Source: Streptomyces daqingensis (GTDB taxonomy: Bacteria > Actinomycetota > Actinomycetes > Streptomycetales > Streptomycetaceae). From it: a stretch of DNA of 64,000 nucleotides. Where the stretch lies: positions 1 to 64,000 of the forward strand of contig NZ_BMMP01000005.1 in assembly GCF_014645895.1 (NCBI RefSeq). Reading direction: 5' to 3'. How positions within the stretch are numbered: position 1 is the stretch's first letter; every line of letters starts with the position of its first letter. The notes under the pieces were generated by a model. The model was not told the origin of the DNA. It worked only from the letters and a program-made list of their open reading frames with translations, and made no database searches. The translations under genes were made by a program, and so were the position numbers. Shown here piece after piece: positions 41,845-51,711 of this stretch.

Positions 41845-41860
41845 TGCCCGATTTCGGGCA
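41845..41860. promoter_or_regulatory. Inverted repeat in a divergent promoter region
   Basis: TGCCCG (41845-41850) and CGGGCA (41855-41860) flank ATTT, 42 bases before the small - strand gene and about 210 bases before the hexosaminidase gene. It may be an operator or a small hairpin. Confidence 0.35.
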
Positions 41861-42072
41861 AGCGTGTCGATCAAGGTGAGGGGTGCGGGAGGAAGCCCGG
41901 AACGACGGGGCCGGAAGGCAGCGGGGACCGCGCTCCGAAGTGGTCTACACCTTGACCGGTCCGTAGCCGCACGGTACGAGTGTGACCGTCCCGTCGCTCC
42001 ACGCACATGCCCGGCCATGCGGCCTCCGCCGTGTGCGCCTCCATGAACGAAGCCCCGTCGAAGGGATCGCTC

Positions 42073-43773
42073 GTGAGACGAATCCGGCCACTGCTGATCT
42101 GCGCCGTCCTCCTCGCGGCCACCGCCACCGCCACGATGCCGGGCGCGTACCCGGCCGCCGCCGCGGAACCGTCCGGGCCCGCGGGTGAGGAGCCGACGCC
42201 GCTGGGCCAGGTCATCCCGGCCCCCCTGTCCGTGCAGGAGAAGGGCGAGCCCTTCACGATCGACGAGCGGACGGTGATCCGGGTCCCGGGCACGTCCGGG
42301 AAGAGCGGATCCGACGGGGCGTCCGGCAGCTCCGCGTCGTCCGCGGGCGGCGCCGGCACGGACCGCGAGTCACGGAAGGCGCGCGGGGTCGGCGACCGGC
42401 TCGCCGAACTGCTGCGGCCGTCCACCGGCTTCGCCCTGCCCGTCACCGCGAAGCCGGGCGCGGACGGCATCCAGCTCCGGCTGGAGGACGACGGGAAGGG
42501 CAAGTCCGCACTGGGCGGCGAGGGTTACCGCCTGGAAGTCACCGAGCAGGCGGCGGTCGTCAGCGCGCCGACCACCGCGGGGCTCTTCCACGGCGTCCAG
42601 ACGCTGCGCCAGCTGCTGCCCCCGCGCGTCGAGTCGAAGACGGAGCAGCCGGGGCCCTGGCAGGTCGCGGGCGGCACCATCACCGACAAGCCTCGGTACG
42701 GCTACCGCGGCGCGATGCTCGACGTCTCCCGCCACTTCTTCGGCGTGGACGAGGTGAAGCGCTACATCGACCAGCTCGCCCTCTACAAGGTCAACAAGCT
42801 GCATCTCCACCTCTCCGACGACCAGGGCTGGCGGATCGCGATCGACTCGTGGCCGCGCCTGGCGACGTACGGCGGGGGAACCGAGGTCGGCGGCGGGCCG
42901 GGCGGCTACTACACCAAGGCCGACTACCGGGAGATCGTGCGTTACGCCGGGGAGCGGGAGCTGACCGTCGTCCCGGAGATCGACATGCCAGGGCACACGA
43001 ACGCCGCCCTCGCCTCGTACGCCGAACTCAACTGCGACGGCGTGGCCCCGCCCCGCTACACCGGCATCGAGGTCGGATTCAGCTCGCTGTGCGTGCCGCT
43101 GGAGCGGACCTACGACTTCGTCGACGACGTGGTGCGTGAGCTGGCCGAGATGACGCCCGGCCCCTACCTGCACATCGGCGGCGACGAAGCGCACGAGACC
43201 AGCCCCGAGGACTACGCGGCCTTCATGGAGCGGGCGCAGAAGACGGTCGCCCGGTACGGCAAGAAGGTCATCGGCTGGCACCAGCTCGCCGAGGCGGAAC
43301 CGGCGGAGGGCGCCGTCGTCCAGTACTGGGGGACGAGCGGCGCCGCCGACGAACCCGAGGTCGTGGAGGCCGCCAGGAAGGGGACGCGGCTGATCCTCTC
43401 GCCGGCGAACCGCGCCTACCTCGACATGCAGTACAACGAGGACACGCCGCTCGGTCTGCACTGGGCCGGCTACGTCGAGGCGCAGCAGTCCTACGACTGG
43501 GACCCCGGCAGCTACATCGAGGGCGCGCCCGAGGACGCGGTCATGGGCGTCGAGGCGCCGCTGTGGTCGGAGACGCTGGAGAACAGCGACCACATCGAGT
43601 TCATGGCGTTCCCCCGGCTCCCGGGGATCGCCGAGCTGGGCTGGTCGTCCGCGGCGTCGCTCGACTGGGACGCCTACCGGGTGCGGCTGGCCCAGCAGGC
43701 GCCGCGCTGGGAACAGCTGGGCATCGGCTTCTGGCGCTCGCCGCAGGTGCCGTGGCCCGCTGACGAGGGCTGA
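42073..43773 (+). CDS. Secreted GH20 beta-N-acetylhexosaminidase
   Basis: This 566-residue protein has a signal peptide (RRIRPLLICAVLLAATATA, cleavage near AAAAEP), a low-complexity Ser/Gly stretch, a GH20b N-terminal domain and the catalytic barrel. The acid/base pair is in YLHIGGDEAHE (D and E), with LHLHLSDDQGWRI and VPEIDMPGHTNAAL as other family marks. It removes terminal GlcNAc from chitin oligomers outside the cell, complementing the chitinase. GTG 42073 has AAGGGA 6 bases upstream and gives a compact signal; ATG 42043 is an alternative. Confidence 0.9.
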   Translation: MRRIRPLLICAVLLAATATATMPGAYPAAAAEPSGPAGEEPTPLGQVIPAPLSVQEKGEPFTIDERTVIRVPGTSGKSGSDGASGSSASSAGGAGTDRESRKARGVGDRLAELLRPSTGFALPVTAKPGADGIQLRLEDDGKGKSALGGEGYRLEVTEQAAVVSAPTTAGLFHGVQTLRQLLPPRVESKTEQPGPWQVAGGTITDKPRYGYRGAMLDVSRHFFGVDEVKRYIDQLALYKVNKLHLHLSDDQGWRIAIDSWPRLATYGGGTEVGGGPGGYYTKADYREIVRYAGERELTVVPEIDMPGHTNAALASYAELNCDGVAPPRYTGIEVGFSSLCVPLERTYDFVDDVVRELAEMTPGPYLHIGGDEAHETSPEDYAAFMERAQKTVARYGKKVIGWHQLAEAEPAEGAVVQYWGTSGAADEPEVVEAARKGTRLILSPANRAYLDMQYNEDTPLGLHWAGYVEAQQSYDWDPGSYIEGAPEDAVMGVEAPLWSETLENSDHIEFMAFPRLPGIAELGWSSAASLDWDAYRVRLAQQAPRWEQLGIGFWRSPQVPWPADEG

Positions 43774-43800
43774 CGGGAACCGTCGAGGGCCTCGGTCACA

Positions 43801-43828
43801 CCGTCCCCCCGGGCCTCCGGGGGGACGG
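43801..43828. terminator. Bidirectional terminator
   Basis: Perfect 12-base arms (43801-43812 and 43817-43828) with a GCCT loop separate the convergent hexosaminidase and DUF4429 genes. Confidence 0.83.
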
Positions 43829-43846
43829 ACGGTCCTGCGGAAGCGG

Positions 43847-44791
43847 TCAGAAGCGGGAGAGGACCGCTTTCTTGGCGGCGACGAACTCCTCGTCCGTCAG
43901 CACCCCTTCGCGGTGCAGCTCGCCCAGGTCGCGAAGGCGCCGCAGCAGGCTGTCGTGGTCGGCGGCCCCGCCGCGGGCCGTGCCGCCCGCGTCCGCGTCC
44001 TCGCCCGGGTACTCGCGCGAGGTCTTGTCGAGGGAAGGGGGAAGGGCTTCCCGCCGCTCCTCCTCGGGGAGCGTCCGCGTCACGGCAGGGTGGGGGAGAC
44101 GGGCCGTCACCGCCGCCGCCAGCAGCACCGAGCCGCCCGTCTCGCGGGCCTGGCGGACGCCCCACAGCAGCAGGCAGTTCGGGTCGTGCTCCGGTTTGAG
44201 CACCGCGTGCCCGCCCTTCGGGCGGAAGCGCAGGGAGCCGTTCTCCCAGCCGATCGCGGGAGTCCACTCCACTCCCTCCAGCTCGCCGACGGCCAGGACG
44301 CGCGGCCCCGCGTGCGACTTGCCCTCGCCGGCCATCCAGTTCCAGTCGAGCTGGACACGCTCCCCGTCGAAGGAGGCGACCCCGTCCGTGCCCGAGGCCG
44401 TCAGCGGGACGGACGGGCCGGGCAGCAGGTAGCGGTCGCAGGGCGTGGCCGGGATCTCCTCCAGCAGCAGGGCGTGGCGCAGCTCCTCCGCGAAGTACTC
44501 GGCCACGCCCGTGCGGTCGCGCTCCACCGGCAGCTGGTACGGGTCGGAGGCGTCCGGCAGCCGCCCGCTCGCCACCTGGGAGAGCGGGTCGGCCCCCTCG
44601 CGGAGGCGCAGCCGCAACCGGCCTGCCTTGCGGCCCGGTTCGTACGCGACGCCGGAGACCGCCTCGAGGGGGACCGCCACTTCGCCGAGGGCCTTGCGCA
44701 GCGGGTGCACCTGCTTGTCCGCCGCGGGCACGATGCGGACGGTCTCGCCGTCGAACGTCCACGTGCCCGCGCGCTGGATGATTTCCGCCAT
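43847..44791 (-). CDS. DUF4429/SHOCT protein, unknown function
   Basis: This 314-residue protein carries two similar beta-rich units (about residues 5-95 and 130-215) of the DUF4429 type, each with a tryptophan-rich start (AGTWTFDGETVRIVP and ASFDGERVQLDWNW), and ends with a SHOCT motif LRRLRDLGELHREGVLTDEEF (about 285-312). SHOCT segments often mediate oligomerisation. There is no signal or membrane segment. Its role is unknown; it is convergent with the hexosaminidase and ends an upstream transcript of its own. Confidence 0.82.
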   Translation of the reverse strand: MAEIIQRAGTWTFDGETVRIVPAADKQVHPLRKALGEVAVPLEAVSGVAYEPGRKAGRLRLRLREGADPLSQVASGRLPDASDPYQLPVERDRTGVAEYFAEELRHALLLEEIPATPCDRYLLPGPSVPLTASGTDGVASFDGERVQLDWNWMAGEGKSHAGPRVLAVGELEGVEWTPAIGWENGSLRFRPKGGHAVLKPEHDPNCLLLWGVRQARETGGSVLLAAAVTARLPHPAVTRTLPEEERREALPPSLDKTSREYPGEDADAGGTARGGAADHDSLLRRLRDLGELHREGVLTDEEFVAAKKAVLSRF

Positions 44792-44798
44792 GAGGCGA

Positions 44799-45962
44799 TT
44801 ATCCGACGCCGAGCTCCCTGGCCACCAGCATCCGCTGGACCTCGCTCGTCCCCTCGCCGATCTCGAGGATCTTCGAGTCGCGCCACATGCGGGCCACCGG
44901 GTACTCGTTCATGAAGCCGTAGCCCCCGTGGATCTGCGTGGCCTCGCGGGCGTTGGTCACGGCGATCTCCGACGAGTACAGCTTCGCGAGCGCGGCCTCC
45001 TTCTTGAAGCGCTCGCCCAGCAGCAGCCGGGAGGCGGCGTCGCGCCAGGCGATACGCGCCGTGTGCGCCCGCATCTCCATGTCCGCCAGCTTGAACTGGA
45101 TGGCCTGGTTCGCGCCGATCGGCTTGCCGAACGCCTTCCGCGTCTTCGCGTAGGCGACCGACTCGTCGACGCAGCCCTGGGCGAGACCCGTCGCCAGGGC
45201 CGAGATCGCGATGCGGCCCTCGTCGAGGATGCGGAGGAACTGGGCGTAGCCGCGGCCCTCTTCGCCCAGCAGGTTCGCCTCCGGGACCCGGACGTCGCTG
45301 AAGGACAGCTCCCGGGTGTCGGACGCGTTCCAGCCGACCTTCGAGTAGGGGGCGGCGACGGTGAAGCCGGGAGTCCCGGACGGGACGATGATCGTGGAGA
45401 TACGCGGCGAGCCGTCGTCCTTGCGGCCGGTGACGGCCGTGACGGTGACCAGGCCCGTGATGTCCGTGCCGGAGTTGGTGATGAAGCACTTGCTGCCGTT
45501 GATCACCCACTCGCCGGTCTTCTCGTCCCGCACGGCGGTCGTACGCGTGCCGCCCGCGTCGGAGCCGCACTCGGGCTCGGTCAGGCCGAAGGCGCCGAGC
45601 ATCTCGCCGGAGCACAGCTTCGGCAGCCACTCGCGCTTCTGCTCCTCCGTGCCGAACCGGAAGACGGGCATGGCGCCGAGCGAGACGCCGGCCTCCAGCG
45701 TGATGGCCACGGAGGAGTCCACTCGCGCCAGCTCCTCCAGGGCGAGGCAGAGGGCGAGGTAGTCCCCGCCCATGCCGCCGTACTCCTCGGGGAACGGGAG
45801 GCCGAACAGGCCCATCTCGCCCATCTGCCGCACGATCTCGTACGGGAACTCGTGGCGCTCGTAGAACTCGCCGATCTTCGGCGCGACGACCTTCTGCGCG
45901 AACTCCTCGACGGTGCGGCGGAGTTCCTCGTGCTCTGCGGAGAGACGGTGATCGAGGGACAT
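44799..45962 (-). CDS. acdH: Acyl-CoA dehydrogenase AcdH of the leucine/isovalerate operon
   Basis: The 387-residue FAD enzyme oxidises a short branched acyl-CoA, giving methylcrotonyl-CoA for the carboxylase genes upstream. Signatures are FGLTEPECGSDAGG, the flavin-binding part KCFITNSGTD, and IGEGTSEVQRML, where E is the base of the short/medium-chain type. ATG 45962 lies just after the HMG-CoA lyase stop (45968-45970), so the genes are coupled; AAGGAG is 11 bases upstream. By position it matches S. coelicolor acdH (SCO2779), reported in valine and isoleucine degradation. Confidence 0.92.
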   Translation of the reverse strand: MSLDHRLSAEHEELRRTVEEFAQKVVAPKIGEFYERHEFPYEIVRQMGEMGLFGLPFPEEYGGMGGDYLALCLALEELARVDSSVAITLEAGVSLGAMPVFRFGTEEQKREWLPKLCSGEMLGAFGLTEPECGSDAGGTRTTAVRDEKTGEWVINGSKCFITNSGTDITGLVTVTAVTGRKDDGSPRISTIIVPSGTPGFTVAAPYSKVGWNASDTRELSFSDVRVPEANLLGEEGRGYAQFLRILDEGRIAISALATGLAQGCVDESVAYAKTRKAFGKPIGANQAIQFKLADMEMRAHTARIAWRDAASRLLLGERFKKEAALAKLYSSEIAVTNAREATQIHGGYGFMNEYPVARMWRDSKILEIGEGTSEVQRMLVARELGVG

Positions 45963-45967
45963 GGTGG

Positions 45968-46948
45968 TCACTGCTCCTTGTGGGAGTGCTGGTGAGATCC
46001 CCCGCGGTCGTCGGCGCCGGTGAGCGCGCGCACGGTGCGGGAGGGGCTGGGACGGCCGAGGCGGTCCGCCATCCAGCCGCTGACGGCCGCGAGACGGGTG
46101 AGATCGACCCCGGTGGTGATGCCGAGGCCCTGGAGCATCCACACGAGGTCCTCGGTGGCGAGGTTGCCGGTGGCGCTCTTGGCGTACGGGCAGCCGCCGA
46201 GGCCGCCCGCGGAGGCGTCTACGGTCGTCACGCCGTGCCGGAGCGCGGTGAGGGTGTTGGAGAGGGCCTGGCCGTAGGTGTCGTGGAAGTGGACCGCGAT
46301 CCGGTCGACGGGCACGCCCGCGCCGTCCAGTCCGGCCAGCAGCGCCGAGACGTGCCCGGGGGTCGCCACGCCGATGGTGTCGCCGAGGCTCAACTCGTCG
46401 CAGCCCATCTCCAGCAGGGCGCGGCACACGCGCACGACCTGGGCCGGCGGCACCGCCCCCTCCCACGGGTCGCCGAAGCACATCGAGACGTACCCGCGCA
46501 CCCATTGCCCCTCCGCCTTGGCGCGGGAGACGACCGGCTCGAACATCGCCAGCGACTCCTGCAGCGTGCGGTTCAGGTTGGCCTTGGCGAAGGACTCGGT
46601 GGCGCTGGCGAAGACCGCGACGTCGCGGCAGCCGTGGGCCAGCGCCCTCTCCAGACCCCGCGAGTTGGGGACGAGGACCGGCAGCCGCAGACCGGGCGGG
46701 AGATCGCCCAGCAGCGGCATGAGCTGCTCGGCGTCCGCGAGTTGGGGCACCCACTTGGGGTGCACGAAGCTCGTCGCCTCGACGGTGCCGAGCCCCGCCG
46801 CGCGCAGCCGGTGGACGAACTCGGCCTTGACCTCGACGGGGACGGTCGCCTTCTCGTTCTGCAGGCCGTCCCGCGGGCCCACTTCGTAGATCCGGACCTC
46901 GGGCGGCAGACCGCCGTCGGGGAACCGCATCGGCAGACCCTCGATCAT
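45968..46948 (-). CDS. Hydroxymethylglutaryl-CoA lyase
   Basis: This 326-residue TIM-barrel enzyme splits HMG-CoA into acetoacetate and acetyl-CoA, the last step of leucine degradation. Signatures are YEVGPRDGLQNE (metal/substrate residues R and D), DTIGVATPGHV, HFHDTYGQAL and the C-terminal GGLGGCPYAKSATGN with the catalytic cysteine. ATG 46948 overlaps the biotin carboxylase stop (46945-46948). A 25-residue tail ending HQHSHKEQ is added. Confidence 0.94.
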   Translation of the reverse strand: MIEGLPMRFPDGGLPPEVRIYEVGPRDGLQNEKATVPVEVKAEFVHRLRAAGLGTVEATSFVHPKWVPQLADAEQLMPLLGDLPPGLRLPVLVPNSRGLERALAHGCRDVAVFASATESFAKANLNRTLQESLAMFEPVVSRAKAEGQWVRGYVSMCFGDPWEGAVPPAQVVRVCRALLEMGCDELSLGDTIGVATPGHVSALLAGLDGAGVPVDRIAVHFHDTYGQALSNTLTALRHGVTTVDASAGGLGGCPYAKSATGNLATEDLVWMLQGLGITTGVDLTRLAAVSGWMADRLGRPSPSRTVRALTGADDRGGSHQHSHKEQ

Positions 46949-49110
46949 GCCTCCGCCTCCTTCTCCTGCGTGCCGGACGTGCCGGACGTGCCGGACTCGT
47001 GGGGCTCGACGACGGCGAGTACCTGGTCCATGGCGACGGTGCTGCCCGCGGTGACGTCCAGTTCCGTGACGGTCCCGTCGTGTGGTGCGGTGATGACGTG
47101 CTCCATCTTCATCGCCTCGACGACGAGCAGACTCTGACCGGCCGTGACCTCGTCGCCCGCAGCGGCCTTGACCACCGTGACCGTGCCCGGCATGGGCGCC
47201 GTCAGCGCGTCCGCGCCGTGCGCGCCCGCGCCGCCGCGCAGGGCGGCCGCCACGGGGTCGTGGTCCTGTATGTGCCAGCTGTCGCCGTCGAGGCCCAGCC
47301 AGTGGCCGCTGCCCGCGGGCGCGTGGTCCAGCGAGACCGTCAGCCCGTCCCAGTCGAGCAGGAGCCTGTCCGTGGCGGCGTCCACCGTCAGCCGGGCGGT
47401 CCGCTGCTCCGACGAGCCGACGCGGACCTGCGCCTCGAGAGCGTCCCTGCGGCGGGGCAGGGGAGAGCGTCCGCGGACGCGCACGGCGACGGGCTCGTGC
47501 CCGGGGACGCGCACATGGTGCACCGTCCAGGCCGGTTCGCCGCCGAGCCGCCAGCCCGAGGGGAGTGAGAAGGGGTCCGTCCATCCGGCGTCGGTGGCGC
47601 CCGCCGCCGCGGCCGGCTCAGCCGGTTCGAGCGCCCACTGGCGGAGCAGGGCGGCCGCGGCGTACACCTCGTCGGGCACCTCGCGCGGCACGAGCGAGGC
47701 GGCGTCACGGTCGACGAGACCCGTGTCGAGGTCGCCCGCGGCCACGGCGTCGTGCGCCAGCAGCCGCCGGAGGAAACCGGTGTTGGTCTCGACGCCGAGC
47801 ACCACCGTCCCCGCCAGCGCGCCGCGCAGCCTGCGCAGCGCGGTGGGACGGTCCGGGCCGTGGGCGATGACCTTGGCGAGCATCGGGTCGTACGTCGTGC
47901 CGACCTCGCTCCCGGTCAGCAGGCCGGAGTCGGTGCGCACGGAGCCGTCCGCCGGTTCGCCGTCCTGCCCGCCGCCCGGCTCCCGCAGTTTGAGCACGGT
48001 GCCGGCGGAGGGGAGGAAGTCCACCCGGCCCTCCTGGGCGGACAGGCGTGCCGTCTCCGCACAGATGCGCGCCTCGACCGCGTGCCCGTCCAGGGAGATG
48101 TCCGCCTGGGTGAACGGCAGCCGCTCGCCCGCCGCCACCCGCAGCTGCCACTCGACGAGATCGAGGCCGGTGATCATCTCCGTCACGGGATGCTCGACCT
48201 GGAGGCGGGTGTTCATCTCCATGAAGTAGTACGGACGCGGAGTGCCGTCGCCCGGCGCGCCGGGAGCCTCGCCGGGCACGATGAACTCCACGGTCCCCGC
48301 GCCGCGGTAGCCGCACGAGCGGGCGGCGTCCACGGCCGCCCTGCCCATCGCCTCGCGGGTCGCCTCGTCCAGCAGGGGGCTCGGAGCCTCCTCGATGATC
48401 TTCTGGTGGCGGCGCTGCAGGGAGCACTCGCGCTCGCCCAGGTGCACGACGTTGCCGTGGGCGTCGGCGAGGACCTGGATCTCGATGTGGCGAGGGCGGT
48501 CGATCCACCGCTCCACGAGCAGGGTGTCGTCGCCGAACGAACCGAGGGCCTCCCGGCGCGCCGCCGCGATCTCCTCCGGCAGGGCCGACTCGTCGCGCAC
48601 GAGCCGCATGCCCTTTCCGCCGCCGCCCGCCGAGGGCTTCAGCAGCACCGGCATGCCGATCTCCCGTGCGGCGTCGGCCAGTTGGGCGTCGCTCAGGCCG
48701 GAGCCCGACGAGCCGGGCACGACGGGGACGCCCGCCTGCCGCACCGTCTCCTTGGCGCGGATCTTGTCGCCCATCAGCTCGACCGCCTCGGCCGGCGGCC
48801 CCACGAAGACCAGGCCCGCCTCGGCGCAGGCCCGTGCGAACGCGGCGTTCTCGGCGAGGAAGCCGTACCCCGGGTGCACCGCCTGCGCGCCGCCGCGGGC
48901 AGCGGCCTTGAGCAGGCGCGTCGCGGAGAGGTAGCTCTCGGCCGCGGCGGCGGGCCCGATGCGCACCGCCCTGTCCGCCTCCCGCACATGCCGGGCGCCG
49001 GCGTCCGCGTCGCTGTGGACGGCGACCGAGGTGACGCCCAGCTGCCGCAGGGTACGGATCACCCGCACCGCGATCTCGCCGCGGTTGGCCACCAGCACGG
49101 TGTCGAACAT
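46945..49110 (-). CDS. Biotin-dependent carboxylase alpha subunit (methylcrotonyl-CoA carboxylase type)
   Basis: This 721-residue protein has a biotin carboxylase domain (residues 1-450) with the ATP-grasp loop GGGGKGMRL and MEMNTRLQVEHPVTE, a linker domain typical of MCC alpha, and a C-terminal biotinyl domain with EAMKMEH (lysine is the biotin site, about residue 678). It carboxylates biotin for the beta subunit made by the gene upstream. ATG 49110 is the start; an ATG at 49125 is possible. The C-terminus has GTSGTSGT repeats before the acidic end. It is the second gene of the operon. Confidence 0.93.
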   Translation of the reverse strand: MFDTVLVANRGEIAVRVIRTLRQLGVTSVAVHSDADAGARHVREADRAVRIGPAAAAESYLSATRLLKAAARGGAQAVHPGYGFLAENAAFARACAEAGLVFVGPPAEAVELMGDKIRAKETVRQAGVPVVPGSSGSGLSDAQLADAAREIGMPVLLKPSAGGGGKGMRLVRDESALPEEIAAARREALGSFGDDTLLVERWIDRPRHIEIQVLADAHGNVVHLGERECSLQRRHQKIIEEAPSPLLDEATREAMGRAAVDAARSCGYRGAGTVEFIVPGEAPGAPGDGTPRPYYFMEMNTRLQVEHPVTEMITGLDLVEWQLRVAAGERLPFTQADISLDGHAVEARICAETARLSAQEGRVDFLPSAGTVLKLREPGGGQDGEPADGSVRTDSGLLTGSEVGTTYDPMLAKVIAHGPDRPTALRRLRGALAGTVVLGVETNTGFLRRLLAHDAVAAGDLDTGLVDRDAASLVPREVPDEVYAAAALLRQWALEPAEPAAAAGATDAGWTDPFSLPSGWRLGGEPAWTVHHVRVPGHEPVAVRVRGRSPLPRRRDALEAQVRVGSSEQRTARLTVDAATDRLLLDWDGLTVSLDHAPAGSGHWLGLDGDSWHIQDHDPVAAALRGGAGAHGADALTAPMPGTVTVVKAAAGDEVTAGQSLLVVEAMKMEHVITAPHDGTVTELDVTAGSTVAMDQVLAVVEPHESGTSGTSGTQEKEAEA

Positions 49111-49142
49111 GGTCTCAGTCCCCATCCTCACGATGCAGCCCC

Positions 49143-50885
49143 TCACATCCGGAAGACGCCGAAGCCCGGCTGCGCGGAATCCTTGCGTGGCAGTGGCGCG
49201 TTGGCGCAGGCGGTGAGCGCGAGGCCCAGCACCGTCCGCGTCTCCAGCGGGTCGATCACGCCGTCGTCCCAGAGCCGCGCCGTCGCGTAGTAGGCGCTGC
49301 CCTGCTCCTCGTACTGGGCGCGCACCGGGGCGCGGAAGTCGGCCTCCTCCTCCGCGCTCCACTCCTCGCCCCGCGCCTCCATCTGGTCGCGCTTGACGGT
49401 CGCGAGCACGGCGGCGGCCTGCTCGCCGCCCATCACGGAGATCTTGGCGTTCGGCCACATCCACAGGAAGCGGGGGCTGTAAGCCCGGCCGCACATCGAG
49501 TAGTTGCCCGCGCCGTACGAGCCGCCGACGACGACGGTCAGCTTCGGCACCCTGGTGCACGCGACCGCCGTCACCATCTTCGCGCCGTGCTTGGCGATGC
49601 CGCCCGCCTCGTAGTCCCGCCCGACCATGAAGCCGGAGATGTTCTGCAGGAAGAGCAGGGGGATGCCGCGCTGGTCGCACAGCTCGATGAAGTGGGCGCC
49701 CTTCTGGGCCGATTCGGAGAAGAGGATGCCGTTGTTCGCCACGATGCCGACCGGGTGCCCGTGGATACGGGCGAAGCCCGTGACGAGCGTCGTTCCGTAT
49801 TCGGCCTTGAACTCCTGGAAGCGGGAGCCGTCCACGACGCGGGCGATCACTTCCCGCACGTCGTACGGCGTACGCGAGTCGACGGGGACCGCGGAGTAGA
49901 GCCCCGCCGGGTCCACCGCGGGCGGCTCGGCGGGCCTGACCGCCCAGGGCAGCGGGCCGCGCTCGGGCAGGGTGCCGGCGATGTGGCGGACGATGCGCAG
50001 GGCGTGGGCGTCGTCCTCCGCGAGATGGTCGGTGACGCCCGAGACCCTGCTGTGGACCTCGCCGCCGCCGAGCTCCTCCGCGGTGACGACCTCGCCGGTG
50101 GCGGCCTTCACCAGCGGCGGCCCGCCCAGGAAGATCGTGCCCTGGCTGCGCACGATCACGGCCTCGTCGCTCATGGCGGGGACGTACGCGCCGCCGGCCG
50201 TGCACGAGCCGAGCACCGCGGCGATCTGCGGGATGCGCGCGCCGGACATGCGTGCCTGGTTGTAGAAGATGCGGCCGAAGTGCTCGCGGTCGGGGAAGAC
50301 GTCGTCCTGCATGGGGAGGAACGCGCCGCCCGAGTCGACGAGGTAGATGCACGGCAGGCGGTTCTCCAGCGCGACCTCCTGGGCGCGCAGATGCTTCTTC
50401 ACCGTCATCGGGTAGTAGGTGCCGCCCTTGACCGTGGCGTCGTTGGCGACGATCACGGCCTCCCGGCCCGCGACCCTGCCGATGCCGGCGATCACTCCGG
50501 CCGCCGGCGCAGCCCCGCCGTACATCCCCTCCGCGGCCAGCGGTGCCAGCTCCAGGAACGGGGAGCCGGGATCGAGCAGTGCGTCGACCCGGTCGCGCGG
50601 AAGGAGCTTGCCCCGGGCGACGTGCCGCTCGCGGGCGCGCTCACCGCCGCCCAGACGGGCCGCCGCCAGCTTCTCGCGCAGCCCGGCGGCCAGTTCGCGG
50701 TGCGCCGCCTCGTTGGCTTGGCAGGATTCGGACGCCGGATCGATGCCGCTGGTCAGCGGCGGAGCCGACGCCGACACCGCGGCCGGGGCCGCCGCCCCCG
50801 CCGATGTGGCCTCCGGCACCGGCCAGTGCGGCGGTGCCGCCTCCGAGGCGCCCGCCGTCACCGGCTGCGGCTGCTCGTCCCTCAC
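49143..50885 (-). CDS. Methylcrotonyl-CoA carboxylase beta subunit
   Basis: This 580-residue carboxyltransferase has two crotonase-like halves with the pattern of MCC beta: [53 protein letters not shown], and in the second half [20 protein letters not shown] and [20 protein letters not shown]. About 55 N-terminal residues are low in complexity. GTG 50885 has GAGGGGG 6 bases upstream; GTG 50900 is an alternative. It starts the operon that continues with the alpha subunit, HMG-CoA lyase and acdH, the order known for leucine/isovalerate clusters, and is divergent from a TetR gene with twin operators between. Confidence 0.92.
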   Translation of the reverse strand: MRDEQPQPVTAGASEAAPPHWPVPEATSAGAAAPAAVSASAPPLTSGIDPASESCQANEAAHRELAAGLREKLAAARLGGGERARERHVARGKLLPRDRVDALLDPGSPFLELAPLAAEGMYGGAAPAAGVIAGIGRVAGREAVIVANDATVKGGTYYPMTVKKHLRAQEVALENRLPCIYLVDSGGAFLPMQDDVFPDREHFGRIFYNQARMSGARIPQIAAVLGSCTAGGAYVPAMSDEAVIVRSQGTIFLGGPPLVKAATGEVVTAEELGGGEVHSRVSGVTDHLAEDDAHALRIVRHIAGTLPERGPLPWAVRPAEPPAVDPAGLYSAVPVDSRTPYDVREVIARVVDGSRFQEFKAEYGTTLVTGFARIHGHPVGIVANNGILFSESAQKGAHFIELCDQRGIPLLFLQNISGFMVGRDYEAGGIAKHGAKMVTAVACTRVPKLTVVVGGSYGAGNYSMCGRAYSPRFLWMWPNAKISVMGGEQAAAVLATVKRDQMEARGEEWSAEEEADFRAPVRAQYEEQGSAYYATARLWDDGVIDPLETRTVLGLALTACANAPLPRKDSAQPGFGVFRM

Positions 50886-50946
50886 GTCGCGCCCCCTCAC
50901 CCTCTCCTCGCGAACGCTGTGATCGCGACCCTCTGCTCACGCGGGC

Positions 50947-50992
50947 GGTTAACGTCCATTAACCGGCTCCTTCAGGTTAACGCTCGCTAACC
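50947..50992. promoter_or_regulatory. Twin TetR operators between regulator and carboxylase operon
   Basis: Two 18-base near-palindromes, GGTTAACGTCCATTAACC (50947-50964) and GGTTAACGCTCGCTAACC (50975-50992), lie 28 bases apart in the divergent gap and share GGTTAACG and TAACC ends. They are the most likely sites for the TetR protein starting at 51013 and would overlap the promoters of both directions. Confidence 0.8.
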
Positions 50993-51012
50993 CGCCTGTC
51001 TAGAATGGGTTT

Positions 51013-51666
51013 ATGAGCTCCCAGCCGGTCTCCGCCCCCACCCGCCGCGAGCAGATCCTGCGGGAGGCTGCCCGTCTCTTCGCCGAGCGCGGTTTCCACG
51101 GCGTCGGCGTCGACGAGATAGGGGCCGCGGTCGGCATCAGCGGCCCCGGCCTGTACCGCCACTTCGCGGGCAAGGACGCGATGCTCGCCGAGCTGTTGGT
51201 CGGCATCAGCGAGCGACTGCACGACGGGGGCCGGACGCGGATGGAGGAGGCCGCCGCGGCGGGTCTCTCGCCGGAGGCGGCGCTCGACGCCCTGATCGAC
51301 GGCCACATCGACTTCGCCCTGGACGACCGCCCGCTGATCACCCTGCACGACCGCGAGCTGGACAGGCTCCGCGAGAGCGACCGCAAGCAGGTGCGGAAGC
51401 TGCAGCGGCAGTACGTCGAGCTGTGGGTGGGCGCCGTGCAGGCGATCTACCCCGAGCTGACGCAACTGGAGGCCCGGGTCGCCGTGCACACGGTCTTCGG
51501 GCTGCTCAACTCCACGCCGCACCTGAGCGGTTCGTCCGCGCTCCCGGACCGCGAGACGACGGCGGCGCTGCTGCACCGCCTCGCCCGCGGCGCCCTCTCC
51601 GCGGCTCCCGCCGGCGCCGCCGGGGCCGGTGCGCGCGCGAAGCCGCAGGGCAGTGTGCGCACGTAG
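51013..51666 (+). CDS. TetR-family regulator of the leucine/isovalerate genes
   Basis: This 217-residue regulator has an N-terminal HTH (about residues 12-58) with REQILREAARLFAERGFHGVGVDEI and ISGPGLYRHFAGKDAMLAEL, and a helical ligand domain with a short Gly/Ala-rich tail. Its position facing the carboxylase operon, with paired operators, indicates an acyl-CoA-responsive repressor comparable to LiuR-type or AccR-type regulators; the ligand is inference. The ATG 51013 start lies 20 bases after the second operator, so it should repress itself. Confidence 0.9.
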   Translation: MSSQPVSAPTRREQILREAARLFAERGFHGVGVDEIGAAVGISGPGLYRHFAGKDAMLAELLVGISERLHDGGRTRMEEAAAAGLSPEAALDALIDGHIDFALDDRPLITLHDRELDRLRESDRKQVRKLQRQYVELWVGAVQAIYPELTQLEARVAVHTVFGLLNSTPHLSGSSALPDRETTAALLHRLARGALSAAPAGAAGAGARAKPQGSVRT

Positions 51667-51711
51667 GGCGGGCCCACCTCTGGACAGGCGAGCTGACTCC
51701 TGGGTAGCTTG

